The notes: a model not told the origin generated them from the sequence alone. A stretch of DNA of 64,000 nt from Xanthobacter autotrophicus Py2 (GCA_000017645.1 CP000781.1:4389501-4453500), one strand, 5' to 3'. Shown: positions 29,226 through 38,699, counted from the stretch's first letter. Program-made: numbers and translations.

Positions 29226-30206
29226 ATGTCGAATAACAGTACGGAAATTGAAATCCGCTACCTCAGGTATTTAATCGCTGCTTCCGAATATGGAAGCTTT
29301 CGGAAGGCAGCAGCGGCACTCGGTGTGCAGGAGTCCTCCGTTAGTCGGCGGATCCGGGACATCGAGGATCAGGTCGGGGCCTCCCTGTTCTTGCGACACC
29401 CCGGGGGGATCAACCTGACCATAGCCGGACAACGCTTCCTGCATCGGGTCCGCCATGCGTTGGACCACATTCGCGACGCGGCGGCGGAGGTGGCCGCCAT
29501 TGGTCGTGCCGAGGACGGATACGTCAAAGTGGGACTATTTTCTTCACTTTCATCGGGTTTTTTGTCGGACTTATTTCGAGAATATGACGCAAAATATGGA
29601 TCTGTTCATATCGATTTCGTCGACGGCGAAGCACACGATCACATCAACTCCATTCGGAAATTTCAGCTTGATATTGCTTTTGTCATCGGATTGGGCGATT
29701 GGCCGGAATGCGATACAACTTATCTTTGGTCGGAACAGGTTCTTGTGGCATTGCCCGAAGGCCATCCGCTTTCCACCGAGGACGCGTTGACATGGCGAGA
29801 TCTCAGTTCTGAAAAAATTCTTATCCGAGACACTGCGGCTGGGATGAGAATCCAAGACTATGTCATTCGCAAAATCCGGGAAGTCGAATGCGAGCCCCGT
29901 GTCGAGGCTCAGCGGGTTGGGCGATATAAGCTTCTCAATCTCGTCGCGTCCGGCCGCGGAATAACGTTGGTCATAGAATCCGAAAATTTGGTCAAGGTCC
30001 CCGGCGTTATCTATCGTTCTCTGCGCGGCGAGGTGCTCCAGTTCTATGCTGCATGGTCGCCGAAAAACGACAATCCCGCGTTTCGGACATTGCTCAGCCT
30101 TGCTCGATCGATGGCTCGCTCTTCAGCACCCCAGACGTCATCCCCCGTGCAGGATCTGGATGGGGTGCTTGCCGAGCCTTCGCGAAAACGCGATCTGTCG
30201 CGATGA
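29226..30206 (+). CDS. LysR-family transcriptional regulator
   Basis: This is a 326-residue regulator. The N-terminal winged HTH is RYLIAASEYGSFRKAAAAL and VQESSVSRRIRDIEDQVG. It is followed by a periplasmic-binding-protein-like effector domain (VKVGLFSSLSSGFLSDLFR, LDIAFVIGLGDWPECDTT). I use ATG 29226, with GGAG ten bases upstream. A LysR gene next to DUF2274 at the end of the trb operon is a fixed feature of this ICE family, but its target is not known. The last 113 bp overlap the DUF2274 gene on the other strand. Confidence 0.85.
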   Translation: MSNNSTEIEIRYLRYLIAASEYGSFRKAAAALGVQESSVSRRIRDIEDQVGASLFLRHPGGINLTIAGQRFLHRVRHALDHIRDAAAEVAAIGRAEDGYVKVGLFSSLSSGFLSDLFREYDAKYGSVHIDFVDGEAHDHINSIRKFQLDIAFVIGLGDWPECDTTYLWSEQVLVALPEGHPLSTEDALTWRDLSSEKILIRDTAAGMRIQDYVIRKIREVECEPRVEAQRVGRYKLLNLVASGRGITLVIESENLVKVPGVIYRSLRGEVLQFYAAWSPKNDNPAFRTLLSLARSMARSSAPQTSSPVQDLDGVLAEPSRKRDLSR

Positions 30207-30378
30207 AGCGCTCCAGCATGGGCGCGATCAGCCTGACGGGATCGGTGATCGGATTCCCCGTCTCGCCACCCAGCACCTGCGCATAGGCGACAAGATCGCG
30301 GTGCAGCTTCGCTGGCAGTTCCACGGTCACCTTCACCGGCCTGTCGTCGAGGATCTCGCTGAGCTTCAGCTTCGGCAT
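30094..30378 (-). CDS. DUF2274 protein of the trb operon
   Basis: This is a 94-residue protein. The conserved part reads MPKLKLSEILDD, VKVTVELPAKLHRDL and YAQVLGGETGNPITDPVRLIAPM, typical of DUF2274, a short probable ribbon-helix-helix protein found directly after trbI in ICEs. GGAGG lies 5 bases before ATG 30378. The trbI stop codon is within the ribosome site, so it is coupled. The C-terminal ~35 residues overlap the LysR gene and are less conserved-looking. Confidence 0.8.
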   Translation of the reverse strand: MPKLKLSEILDDRPVKVTVELPAKLHRDLVAYAQVLGGETGNPITDPVRLIAPMLERFIATDRVFAKARQAPHPDPARGMTSGVLKSEPSIEQG

Positions 30379-30379
30379 T

Positions 30380-31624
30380 TCAACCTCCATAGGATTCAAG
30401 AACGAGGTCGCGCGTGACGATGATCCGCACCGGGAATCCCGGCCGGATCGTGAGGGTCGGCGCAATGTTGAGCTGGCGCTGGACGAGCTGCCGGCCGGTC
30501 TGGCTGATGCTGTCGGATGCGCCTTCCCGCAAAGCACTCACGAGGTCGCTATCGCTGCCGGACGTTCCTGCGCTCGCCCCGACGCTGAGGATGGTCGAGA
30601 GCACCGCCGCCTTGAACAGCTCGCCCCAATGGTAGTCGATGCCATCCTCAAGGCCAGCGTAGCCTTCCGCGTCGGCTCCGGTCTGGCGCTCCAGCACGAT
30701 GGACCGGCCATTGGGGAAGATCAGGCGGTTCCAGACGAGGAGCACCCGGCGCTGCCCGAAGCCGACGCCATTGTCATACTGGCCAATGATGCGTGTGCCC
30801 TGGGGGATCAGGAGGATCCGCCCGGTCGGGCTATCGTGGACATTCTCGGTCACCTGGGCGGTGATCTGGCCCGGCAGGTCCGAGCGGATGCCGGTGATCA
30901 GCGCCGCGGGGATGACGGCGCCGGCCTGCAGGATGTTGGCGGAGGCAGGAGCCGCCACGCGGTCGGGCGACACGGTGCGCCGGTCCACGGCCTGGCTCAG
31001 GAAGGCAAGCTGGCGCTCCTGGGCCGTCGGCGTCGCCGCCTGCGGCGCAAGGCCGAGGCTGGTGAGATCGGCGGCCGGCGCCGCTGACGCTGAAGTGACT
31101 CCCGCCTGCTGGGTCACCGCCGGGCTTGCCGACCGGGTATTGGTCTGAGCGAACAGCCGTCCGGTCCGGGCGTCTTCGCTTTCCCGCTGCTGGCGTTGCT
31201 CCTCGGGGCTCAAGGCGGGATTTGGCATGCCTCCCATTGTCGGCACCGTCGGCTGCACTGCCGTCTGCGCATTGAGGATCGGCCGGCCGAGGTCGCCGGG
31301 CAGCGGAGGCCCGAGCTTGGGGATGCCGGTGTAATCCTTGGGTAGGCCGGCGAGCCCGTCCGGCGTCGCCTTGACGTCGGTGGCGTAGAGTTCCTGGCCG
31401 TGTCCGTGGTCCTTTCGCGCTTGCAGGGCGTAGATCAGCGCCCCGCCGATCCCAAGGCCGGCAACGAGCCCCAGCCCGGCTAATACCTTTCGGGACAGGC
31501 GGGTCACCCGCGGCGGTTCCGGCCGCAGCCGCATGGCCGACACAGTCTCCCCCGTCAGTGGCCGAGCGCCGTCATCACCGCTCAGCTCCGGCCCTGTCTC
31601 CTTCCCGGGTTCGATGCCGCTCAT
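30380..31624 (-). CDS. trbI: TrbI, VirB10-like mating-pair protein
   Basis: This is a 414-residue protein with a short cytoplasmic start, one membrane span (VLAGLGLVAGLGIGGALIYAL, about residues 45-65), a Pro-rich periplasmic stretch and a VirB10 beta-barrel domain (SDLPGQITAQVTENV, PQGTRIIGQYDNGVGFGQR, LPNGRSIVLER-like). It spans the envelope and connects the inner and outer parts of the type IV secretion channel. It overlaps trbG by 4 bp. Position and length match the family. Confidence 0.93.
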   Translation of the reverse strand: MSGIEPGKETGPELSGDDGARPLTGETVSAMRLRPEPPRVTRLSRKVLAGLGLVAGLGIGGALIYALQARKDHGHGQELYATDVKATPDGLAGLPKDYTGIPKLGPPLPGDLGRPILNAQTAVQPTVPTMGGMPNPALSPEEQRQQRESEDARTGRLFAQTNTRSASPAVTQQAGVTSASAAPAADLTSLGLAPQAATPTAQERQLAFLSQAVDRRTVSPDRVAAPASANILQAGAVIPAALITGIRSDLPGQITAQVTENVHDSPTGRILLIPQGTRIIGQYDNGVGFGQRRVLLVWNRLIFPNGRSIVLERQTGADAEGYAGLEDGIDYHWGELFKAAVLSTILSVGASAGTSGSDSDLVSALREGASDSISQTGRQLVQRQLNIAPTLTIRPGFPVRIIVTRDLVLESYGG

Positions 31625-32673
31625 AGGACCGGCCTCCCGTCGGTGCGGGAGATGCGCACGCGCTTCTGGTCCTTGTCGGCGCCGAAGCGCAGCTCGGCGG
31701 CTGCGAAGAGCCGGTCCACGATCATATAGGTGCCGCGCACGCGATAGTTCACGAGTTCGGAGGTGTCGCCTTGCGGCCCGACCACGAACAGCGGCGGCAT
31801 CTCGCCATGGGCGATCCCGCGGGGAAACTCGATGAAGACCTGCTGCCCATCATCGAAGGCGCGCAGCGGCCGCCACGGTGCCCGGTCGCCGCTCACCTCG
31901 TAGCGGAAGTTCACCTTTGCCAGGTCGATGCCCGTGGCGACGGGCTGCACCGCCTGCGCTTCCGCGTTCTGGCGCCTGAGGGCGATGAGCTGGTCTTGGG
32001 GATATTGCCAGGAGACCGAGGCCATGTAGGTCTTCTCGGTGGAGCGCAGCTCCATGTGGTAGGTGCGCAAATTGGTGTTGATGACGAGGTTGGTGGTGAG
32101 GTCCGGCCGTGTCGGTTTCACCAGGATGTGGACTTGCTTTGCCCCGCCCGCCCCGCTCTCGGTGTCGCCGATGATCCAGCGCACCGTGTCGCCGGCAGCG
32201 ACCGGCCCCGTGCCCACCAGTTGCTCGCCGGGTTGCAGGGCGACGTCGGTGATCTGACCGGGCGAAGCGTAGACCTGATAGAGCGCGCCATCCACGAAGG
32301 GATAGACCTGCATGGAGTTGATGAAGCCGTTGCGCACCGGCTGAACGCGCGCGGCAGCATTGGCCTGGTTCACTCGGGCCGTCGGGTCCGCGGACTCGGG
32401 CTCGGCCTTGCCGTCCTTGCCCACCGGCTTCAGCTGGCCGGGCAGCGGCAAGGGCTTCGGCAGCTCAACGATGCGCACCGGCCCCGGCGGCTCAGCCTTG
32501 AAGACGGCGGGCGGGGCATCGTCATATTCGATCTCCGGGGGCTTCTCGAAGGTGGCGCAGCCCGCCAGGGCCGATGTGCAAAGCAGGAGAAGTGGCAAGC
32601 CGGACTTCCGGAAAGACGGAAAGGAGAGGACGCGGAAAGCCGGCCTCCCGGATGTGCGGATGGCAGGCATCAT
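31621..32673 (-). CDS. trbG: TrbG, VirB9-like mating-pair lipoprotein
   Basis: This is a 350-residue protein with the VirB9/CagX domain (VYASPGQITDVALQPGEQL, TNLVINTNLRTYHMEL, FIEFPRGIAHGEMPPLFVV). It forms the outer-membrane part of the transfer channel with TrbI. A lipobox LAGC lies near residue 38. The first ~30 residues (IRTSG.PAFR, PSFRKSG) come from a short GC-rich repeat-like stretch rather than a normal signal sequence. A later start would still keep the lipobox. It overlaps trbF and trbI by 4 bp each. Confidence 0.9.
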   Translation of the reverse strand: MMPAIRTSGRPAFRVLSFPSFRKSGLPLLLLCTSALAGCATFEKPPEIEYDDAPPAVFKAEPPGPVRIVELPKPLPLPGQLKPVGKDGKAEPESADPTARVNQANAAARVQPVRNGFINSMQVYPFVDGALYQVYASPGQITDVALQPGEQLVGTGPVAAGDTVRWIIGDTESGAGGAKQVHILVKPTRPDLTTNLVINTNLRTYHMELRSTEKTYMASVSWQYPQDQLIALRRQNAEAQAVQPVATGIDLAKVNFRYEVSGDRAPWRPLRAFDDGQQVFIEFPRGIAHGEMPPLFVVGPQGDTSELVNYRVRGTYMIVDRLFAAAELRFGADKDQKRVRISRTDGRPVL

Positions 32674-33359
32674 TGTGCGAGTTCCTTCGACCAGTTGATG
32701 GCGTTGACGTAGATCCCCAGCGGATTGGCCCGGAGCCGATCCGCATCCCGCGGCGCCTGCACCGCGACGGTGAGGATGGCGCTCCAGCGGGAGGTGTCGG
32801 CGAGGCTGCCGTCCTGGAAGCGGCGCTCGGTCCAGGCGATGCGGAAGGAGTCCGGCGAGGCCCGGATCACGCTGGAGACCTCCACCGCCACCTGCTGCTT
32901 GCCGACCCGGGCGAAAGGATCATTGGCGCGGGCATAGTCGTTGAGGGCGATTGCTCCGGCCAGGGTCGTGTAGGCGTAGGCCCTGAGCCAGTTCTGGCGG
33001 ACGATCACGGGATCGGCAGAGATGCTGCGGACCTCTTCAATGAAGCGGGCGAGGTGGAAGGCGATCTGGGGATCGGAGGGGCGATAGTCCGAGGCGGCCG
33101 GCGCGACCGCCTGCGCCTGACCGAGCTTGTCCACCTGAACCACCCACGGAACCACCGAGCCGCTCAGGGCCTGCCACGCCAGGGCGCAGGAGAGGCCGGC
33201 CGACAGGGCGAGGCAGCCGAAGGCCATGAGGCGCCAGTTCTTCGCCTGGACCCGGGCCGAGCCGATGCGGTCATCCCAGACCTGGGCCGCGCGCTGATAC
33301 GGCGTCTCAGGCTCGGGGGAGCGGCCGTAATGGACCGACGGGCGCTTGAAGGGGGTCAT
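32670..33359 (-). CDS. trbF: TrbF, VirB8-like mating-pair protein
   Basis: This is a 229-residue protein with a cytoplasmic N-terminus (KRPSVHYGRSPEPETPYQRA), one membrane segment (LMAFGCLALSAGLSCALAW, about residues 45-63) and a periplasmic VirB8-type domain ending NPLGIYVNAINWSKEL. VirB8 proteins are assembly hubs of type IV secretion systems. ATG 33359 overlaps the trbL stop. Longer readings would lie inside trbL. Confidence 0.92.
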   Translation of the reverse strand: MTPFKRPSVHYGRSPEPETPYQRAAQVWDDRIGSARVQAKNWRLMAFGCLALSAGLSCALAWQALSGSVVPWVVQVDKLGQAQAVAPAASDYRPSDPQIAFHLARFIEEVRSISADPVIVRQNWLRAYAYTTLAGAIALNDYARANDPFARVGKQQVAVEVSSVIRASPDSFRIAWTERRFQDGSLADTSRWSAILTVAVQAPRDADRLRANPLGIYVNAINWSKELAQ

Positions 33360-34645
33360 GGGCGATCGCTTTCGGAGAGGGAGATGGACGACCCGCCGCC
33401 ATGGCTGTCGCCGGATCGGACGGCATGGGTCGCGGTCTGGATGCCGTGGGCGACCTGCTGGGAGCGGCGCATGCGCCGGGCCCAATCGGGGGCATCGCCG
33501 GAGGAGGCCGGGTTGCTCGACGGGGCTGGGCCGGAGCTGCTGGCCGCCGCTTCGCCTGATGTGTCGGCCGAGCGCTGCAAGGGAGATGTCGCGGCCGCGC
33601 CGGCTGCTCTCGCCACGCCACCCAAACCGCTCCCGACACCGGAAAGGCCGGACTGGCCAGCGGCTCCCGCGCTGTAGGCGGATGCAGCACCCCCGGCGAG
33701 GCTCGCGCCCGCACGCGCCGCAGCGGCGGCTCCCGAGAACACGGCACCGGCTCCACGCACGGCAAGGCCCGCGGCGCCGGCTCCGGCGAGTGCCATGCCG
33801 CCGGCGGCAAGGCCCGTACCCACGGCGGCTCCGGCGCCGAGCTGCGGCGCGCCCGTGATCAGTCCCGTGGCGATTCCCGGCCCGAAGATGCCGAGCCCGA
33901 GGAGCGCGAGCGCGGCCAGCACCGCGGCTAGCGCCTGGCTGATGGTGGGCTGGGCATCGCCGTAGGAGGTGGTGAACTGGGAGAAGAGCCCCGAGCCGAT
34001 GCCGATGATGACAGCGAGCACCATCACCTTCACGCCCGACGCCACGATGTTGCCGAGCACCTTCTCGGCGAGGAACGCGGTCTTGCCGAAGAAAGCGAAG
34101 GGGATGAGCACAAAGCCGGCGAGCGTCGTCAGCTTGAACTCGATGAGGGTGACGAAGAGCTGCACCGCCAGGATGAAGAAGGCGATCAGGATCAGCAGCC
34201 AGGAGACCAGCAGCACGGCGATCTGCACGGCATTGACGAAGATCGCCACCGGCCCGGCGAGCTGGCTTGCGGCGTCGAGCAGCGGCTGGGCGGCGGTGAG
34301 CCCCACTTCCGCAAGTCGCCCCGGCCGCAGGAATTCCGCCGTGCTGATGGCGGAGCCGCCGGCCTTGAGGCCGAGCCCGGCGAAGCTCTCGAACACGATC
34401 TTCGAGAGCGAGTTGAAGTTGCCGATGATCCAGGCGAAGAAGCCGATGGCGAGGGTTTTGCGCACCAGCCGGCGCATCACGTCCTCGTCGGCGCCCCAGG
34501 CCCAGAACAGGCCGGCGAGCGTGATGTCGAGTGCGATCAGGATGGAGGAGAGGCCCGTCACCTCGCCCTTGATCAGGCCGAAGCCGGAATCGATGTAGCT
34601 GGTGAAGGTGTTGAGGAAGGTGTCGATGACGCCCACGTCGTTCAT
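33356..34645 (-). CDS. trbL: TrbL, VirB6-like polytopic channel protein
   Basis: This is a 429-residue inner-membrane protein. The first ~280 residues hold several membrane segments with the TrbL/VirB6 core (FVLIPFAFFGKTAFLAEKV near residue 195). The remainder is Gly/Ala/Ser-rich and low-complexity, as in other TrbL proteins. It forms part of the inner-membrane pore. ATG 34645 overlaps the trbK stop codon. The Ala/Gly-rich tail explains many false readings on the opposite strand. Confidence 0.92.
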   Translation of the reverse strand: MNDVGVIDTFLNTFTSYIDSGFGLIKGEVTGLSSILIALDITLAGLFWAWGADEDVMRRLVRKTLAIGFFAWIIGNFNSLSKIVFESFAGLGLKAGGSAISTAEFLRPGRLAEVGLTAAQPLLDAASQLAGPVAIFVNAVQIAVLLVSWLLILIAFFILAVQLFVTLIEFKLTTLAGFVLIPFAFFGKTAFLAEKVLGNIVASGVKVMVLAVIIGIGSGLFSQFTTSYGDAQPTISQALAAVLAALALLGLGIFGPGIATGLITGAPQLGAGAAVGTGLAAGGMALAGAGAAGLAVRGAGAVFSGAAAAARAGASLAGGAASAYSAGAAGQSGLSGVGSGLGGVARAAGAAATSPLQRSADTSGEAAASSSGPAPSSNPASSGDAPDWARRMRRSQQVAHGIQTATHAVRSGDSHGGGSSISLSESDRP

Positions 34646-34905
34646 GGCGTTGCTCCTTCCACGGGCTTGCCGAAGAAGCGGCGGCGGTTCGCCTCCCAGA
34701 GCGCGGCGCAGCGCGGATCGATGGGATTGGCCATCTCCAGCGTGGCGCAGCTCTTGAGGTCGGCCGAGGAGACGTTCCCTGCCTTCACGCTGCTGATAGT
34801 GACAGTCGGCTCGTGAGGCCTGCCTGAGGCGATGGCGAGGGCTGCGATCACCGCGCCCACAAGGCCGGCGACGACGAGGGTCCTGAGTGCAGTGCCCTGA
34901 TCCAT
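34642..34905 (-). CDS. trbK: TrbK-type entry-exclusion/lipoprotein-like small protein
   Basis: This is an 87-residue protein with one N-terminal membrane span (LVVAGLVGAVIAALAIASG) and a short periplasmic part with two Cys (LKSCATLE, DPRCAALWEANRRRFF). This is the alternative TrbK form found between trbJ and trbL in ICEs of this type. TrbK limits redundant entry of the same element into cells that already carry it. It overlaps trbL by 4 bp and starts 10 bp after trbJ. Confidence 0.85.
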   Translation of the reverse strand: MDQGTALRTLVVAGLVGAVIAALAIASGRPHEPTVTISSVKAGNVSSADLKSCATLEMANPIDPRCAALWEANRRRFFGKPVEGATP

Positions 34906-34914
34906 GGCCGCCCC

Positions 34915-35649
34915 TCAATTGCCGCGGAACATGGTGACGGCGGAGGACTGGTAGCTCGACCGGGTGGAGAAGCGCCGGTAGTGCTCCTGCCCCTCAGACA
35001 CCGCCGTGGCACGCTCAGCTTCGGACAGCGCCTGCGCCCGGCCATTGGCGACCACCACCGCGGTGAGATCGGAGAGCTGCTGCGCCTGGAGCGCCTGGAG
35101 CTGGTTCCCTGCCTGGATGGCCTGCAACGCGCCGGTCGCCGCCTGGCTCTGGCCGACCAGTGTTGAGGCCTGGGTCCGGCCAATGTCGAGATTGCCGACG
35201 ACGCCCGCCTGCACCCGCAGCGCATCCTGAAGACCGGCGACCGTGGTCTCCCAGCGGGTCTTAGCCTGGGTGACAAGAGCAGCGTCCGAGGTGCTCAGGG
35301 AAACCGAGCCGTACTGACCTTGGAACGCCCGGTCGATGGCGCCGACGTCATAAGCGATCTTCTGCGCCTGCCCGAGCAACTGCTGGGTCTGCTGGGCGGA
35401 TTGCTGGAGCGCGCTGAGGGAGGAATACGGCAGGCTTGCGAGGTTGCGGGCCTGGTTGATCAGCATCTGTGCTTCATTCTGAAGCGAGGTGATCTGGTTG
35501 GTGACCTGCTGCAAGGCCCGCGCCGCCTGGAGGACGTTCTGGGCATAGTTGGAGGGGTCAAAGACCACGGCCTGTGCCGCGGCCGGCGCGAGAGGGCACA
35601 TGAGGAGCGGCGCAGCGACGAGCGCCGCCCGCAGCATCAGGCGGATCAT
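34915..35649 (-). CDS. trbJ: TrbJ, VirB5-like periplasmic mating protein
   Basis: This is a 244-residue protein with a signal peptide (LVAAPLLMCPLAPAAAQA) and a long, Gln-rich helical body (coiled-coil-like, many Q/A repeats). It corresponds to VirB5/TrbJ, a pilus-tip or adhesin-like component. ATG 35649 overlaps the trbE stop. Longer readings are inside trbE. The SYQSSAVTMFRGN end is usual for the family. Confidence 0.9.
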   Translation of the reverse strand: MIRLMLRAALVAAPLLMCPLAPAAAQAVVFDPSNYAQNVLQAARALQQVTNQITSLQNEAQMLINQARNLASLPYSSLSALQQSAQQTQQLLGQAQKIAYDVGAIDRAFQGQYGSVSLSTSDAALVTQAKTRWETTVAGLQDALRVQAGVVGNLDIGRTQASTLVGQSQAATGALQAIQAGNQLQALQAQQLSDLTAVVVANGRAQALSEAERATAVSEGQEHYRRFSTRSSYQSSAVTMFRGN

Positions 35650-38084
35650 GAGCGTGTCTCCAGAAGGTCGAGGGTGGGGATGAGGTCGGCGGCCCAGCCG
35701 AGGCCCCGATGCCGTAGCCAGGCGGCGAGGAAACCATCGCGCCCATGCTCGGCGAGGATCAGCGAGAGCGCAGCCTGATCGGTCTTGGACCCGGCGGCGC
35801 ACAAGGCGAGCGCCACCTGCGACAGCCCGAGCTCGAACAGGCGGCTGCCGCGTCGGGACTGGCAGTAATAGTCCCGCTTCGGGGTGGCCCGTGCGAGGAT
35901 CTCGATCTGCCGGTCGTTGAGGCCGAAGCGCCGGTAGATGGCGGTGATCTGGGGCTCGACGGCCCGCTCGTTGGGGAGCAGCAGCCGCGTCTGGCAGCTC
36001 TCGATGATGGCCGGGGCGATGGCCGAGCCGTCGATGTCGGAGAGGGACTGCGTGGCGAAGACGACGCTGGCGTTCTTCTTCCGCAGCGTCTTAAGCCACT
36101 CGCGGAGCTGGCCGGCAAAGCCCTGGTCATCAAGGGCGAGCCATCCCTCATCGATGATGATGAGGGTCGGAGACCCGTTGAGCCGGTCCTCGATGCGGTG
36201 GAACAGATAGGACAGCACGGCCGGTGCCGCGGTGGTGCCGATCAGCCCTTCGGTCTCGAAGGCCTGGACGAAGGCCTGCCCCAGGTGCTCCGCCTCGGCA
36301 TCGAGCAGCCGGCCATGGGCGCCACCGATACAATAGGGGCGTAGCGCCTGTTTGAGATCGTTGGACTGGAGCAGGACGGCGAGGCCGGTGAGGGTCCGTT
36401 CCTCGACGGGAGCGGAGGCAAGGGAGGTGAGGGTCGACCAGATGTGCTCCTTCACCTCCGGGGCGATGGAAACGCCCTCGCGGGAGAGGATCGCCGTGAT
36501 CCAGTCGGCGGCCCATGAGCGTTCGGCGAGATCATCCACACGGGAAAGAGGCTGGAGCGCGACGCTGTCCTCGCTCCCATCGGACAGGCTCCCGCCGAGG
36601 TCGTGCCAGTCGCCGCCCATGGCGAGGGCGGCCGCCCGGATGCTGCCGCCGAAGTCGAAAGCGAACACCTGGGATCCAGCGTAGCGCCGGAACTGCAATG
36701 CCATCAGCGCCAGCAGCACCGACTTGCCGGCGCCCGTCGGCCCGATCACGAGGGTGTGGCCCACATCGCCAACGTGGAGGGAAAAACGGAACGGGGTCGC
36801 CCCCTCGGTCTTGCCGTAGAACAACGGCGGCCCGCCGAAATGCGCGTCCTGTGCCTCGCCCGCCCACACCGCCGACAGCGGGATCATATGGGCGAGGTTG
36901 AGGGTGGAAATGGGCGGTTGGCGGACATTGGCGTAGACGTGCCCCGGCAAGCTGCCGAGCCAGGCATCCACGGCATTGATCGTCTCGACCATGGCCGTGA
37001 AGTCCCGGCCCTGGATTGCCTTCTCCACCAGCCGGAGCTTCTCGTCAGCGATGCGGGGATCGGCGTCCCAGACGGTCACCGTCGCGGTAAGATAGGCGAT
37101 GCCGGCATGGTCGGCGCCGAGCTCCTGCAAAGCGAGGTCGGCATCCACCGCCTTGTTGGCGGCATCTGAATCCACCAGTACCGAGGCCTCGTTGGTCATC
37201 ACCTCCTTCAGGATGGCGGCGATGGACTTGCGCTTGGCGAACCACTGCCGGCGGATCCTGGTGAGGAGCCGGGTGGCGTCGGTTTTGTCGAGGAGAATGG
37301 CGCGGGTGGACCAGCGATAGGGAAAGGCGAGCCGGTTGAGGTCGTCGAGGATCCCCGGCGTCGTCGCCGTCGGGAAGCCGACGATGGTGAGGACGCGTAG
37401 ATGCTCGGACCCCAGCATCGGCTCGAGCCCGCCGGTGAGCGGCTGGTCTGCCAGCAGGGCGTCGAGATACATGGGCGTCTCGGGAACGCGGACCCGCTGG
37501 CGCTTGGTCGAGACGCAACCGTGCAGATATGTGAGGGTCTCGGCATCGTCGAGCCAGCGGCACTCGGGCATGAAGGCCTCGACGAGCCGCAGGACTCGGT
37601 CCGTGCGGTCGACGAAGGCGCCGAGCGCCTCATAGGGATCGACGCCACCACGCGCGCGGCCTTCATAGAGCCAGCTCTCCGCCCGTGCAGCGTCCTCCGC
37701 CGGCGGCAGCCAGGTGAAGGTGAGGAAATAGCTGGATTCGAAATGGCTGCCGGCTTCCGCGAAGTCGGCCTTGCGCTCGGCTTCGACCAGCGCGGAGGCG
37801 GGATCGGGAAAGACACTCGCCGGATAGGCACCCGCCGGGTGTCGCTGGGCCTCCACAAAGAGTGCCCAGCCGGAGCCGAGGCGGCGAAAGGCGCTGTTGA
37901 GGCGACCCGCCGCCGCCACCAGTTCGGCCGGCACCGCGGAATCAAGGTCCGGCCCACGGAAGCGTGCCGTCCGCTGGACGCTGCCATCCTTGTTGAGGAC
38001 GACGCCAGAGCCGACCAGTGCCGCCCAGGGCAGGTAGTCGGCGAGCCGGCTGGCGTGACGCCGGTATTCCGCGAGGTTCATCAT
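35646..38084 (-). CDS. trbE: TrbE, VirB4-like transfer ATPase
   Basis: This is an 812-residue cytoplasmic/membrane-associated ATPase. The N-terminal CagE/TrbE domain (MMNLAEYRRHASRLADYLP) is followed by a P-loop ATPase domain with Walker A GPTGAGKS at about residue 450 and Walker B LIIIDEGW at about residue 640. It powers assembly of the transfer channel and DNA export. The start is one of two adjacent ATGs (38084, 38081). It overlaps trbJ and follows trbD by 10 bp. Confidence 0.95.
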   Translation of the reverse strand: MMNLAEYRRHASRLADYLPWAALVGSGVVLNKDGSVQRTARFRGPDLDSAVPAELVAAAGRLNSAFRRLGSGWALFVEAQRHPAGAYPASVFPDPASALVEAERKADFAEAGSHFESSYFLTFTWLPPAEDAARAESWLYEGRARGGVDPYEALGAFVDRTDRVLRLVEAFMPECRWLDDAETLTYLHGCVSTKRQRVRVPETPMYLDALLADQPLTGGLEPMLGSEHLRVLTIVGFPTATTPGILDDLNRLAFPYRWSTRAILLDKTDATRLLTRIRRQWFAKRKSIAAILKEVMTNEASVLVDSDAANKAVDADLALQELGADHAGIAYLTATVTVWDADPRIADEKLRLVEKAIQGRDFTAMVETINAVDAWLGSLPGHVYANVRQPPISTLNLAHMIPLSAVWAGEAQDAHFGGPPLFYGKTEGATPFRFSLHVGDVGHTLVIGPTGAGKSVLLALMALQFRRYAGSQVFAFDFGGSIRAAALAMGGDWHDLGGSLSDGSEDSVALQPLSRVDDLAERSWAADWITAILSREGVSIAPEVKEHIWSTLTSLASAPVEERTLTGLAVLLQSNDLKQALRPYCIGGAHGRLLDAEAEHLGQAFVQAFETEGLIGTTAAPAVLSYLFHRIEDRLNGSPTLIIIDEGWLALDDQGFAGQLREWLKTLRKKNASVVFATQSLSDIDGSAIAPAIIESCQTRLLLPNERAVEPQITAIYRRFGLNDRQIEILARATPKRDYYCQSRRGSRLFELGLSQVALALCAAGSKTDQAALSLILAEHGRDGFLAAWLRHRGLGWAADLIPTLDLLETRS

Positions 38085-38094
38085 GATGCGCCCC

Positions 38095-38367
38095 TCAGAC
38101 CGACAGATGACCGGGGATGCGCAGATGGCGGCGCACCACATCGACGAAGAGCGGATCGCGCTTGGCGGCCCAGACGGCGGCGAGATGGCCCACGGCCCCG
38201 ACCGCGAGCCCCACAAGCCAGAGCCTCAGCCCCAGCCCGACAGCACCGGCGAGGGTACCGTTGAAGATGGCGATTGCCCGCGGCGCGCCGCCGAGCAGGA
38301 TCGGCTCGCTCAAGGCCCGATGGACCGGGACGGAGAAGCCCGGCACCCCGCCAATATCGCCCGGCAT
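38095..38367 (-). CDS. trbD: TrbD, VirB3-like protein
   Basis: This is a 90-residue protein with two membrane segments (PRAIAIFNGTLAGAVGLGL and LWLVGLAVGAVGHLAAVW) and the VirB3 end motif DPLFVDVVRRHL. It acts with TrbE at the inner membrane. ATG 38367 shares its A with the stop codon of trbC, which gives tight coupling. Confidence 0.92.
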   Translation of the reverse strand: MPGDIGGVPGFSVPVHRALSEPILLGGAPRAIAIFNGTLAGAVGLGLRLWLVGLAVGAVGHLAAVWAAKRDPLFVDVVRRHLRIPGHLSV

Positions 38368-38699
38368 CAGACCAGCGCTCCGCCGCTGAAGGAGAAGAAG
38401 GAGAGGAAGAAGCTCGAAGCGGCGAAGGCGATGGAGAGGCCGAATACGATCTGGATCAGCCGCCGGAATCCGCCAGAGGTGTCGCCGAAGGCGAGCGCGA
38501 GGCCGGTGGAGATAATGACGATCACCGCGATGATCTTGGCGACTGGCCCCTGGATCGAATCCAGGATCGACTGCAGCGGCGTTTCCCACGGCATGGAGGA
38601 GCCGGAGGCGTGGGCCGCGGAGACAACACACACGCAGGCGGTGGCACCGGCCACGGCCTGCAGCAATCGGCGGTAGAATGGAGGGAGCGTGAAAGTCAC
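38367..38699 (-). CDS. trbC: TrbC, VirB2-like pilin
   Basis: This is a 110-residue pilin precursor. A long signal segment (LLQAVAGATACVCVVSAAHA) is followed by two hydrophobic helices (VAKIIAVIVIISTGLALAFG and FGLSIAFAASSFFLSFF) separated by a basic turn (FRRLIQ). The mature subunit makes the conjugative pilus. It overlaps trbB by 4 bp. Confidence 0.92.
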   Translation of the reverse strand: MTFTLPPFYRRLLQAVAGATACVCVVSAAHASGSSMPWETPLQSILDSIQGPVAKIIAVIVIISTGLALAFGDTSGGFRRLIQIVFGLSIAFAASSFFLSFFSFSGGALV

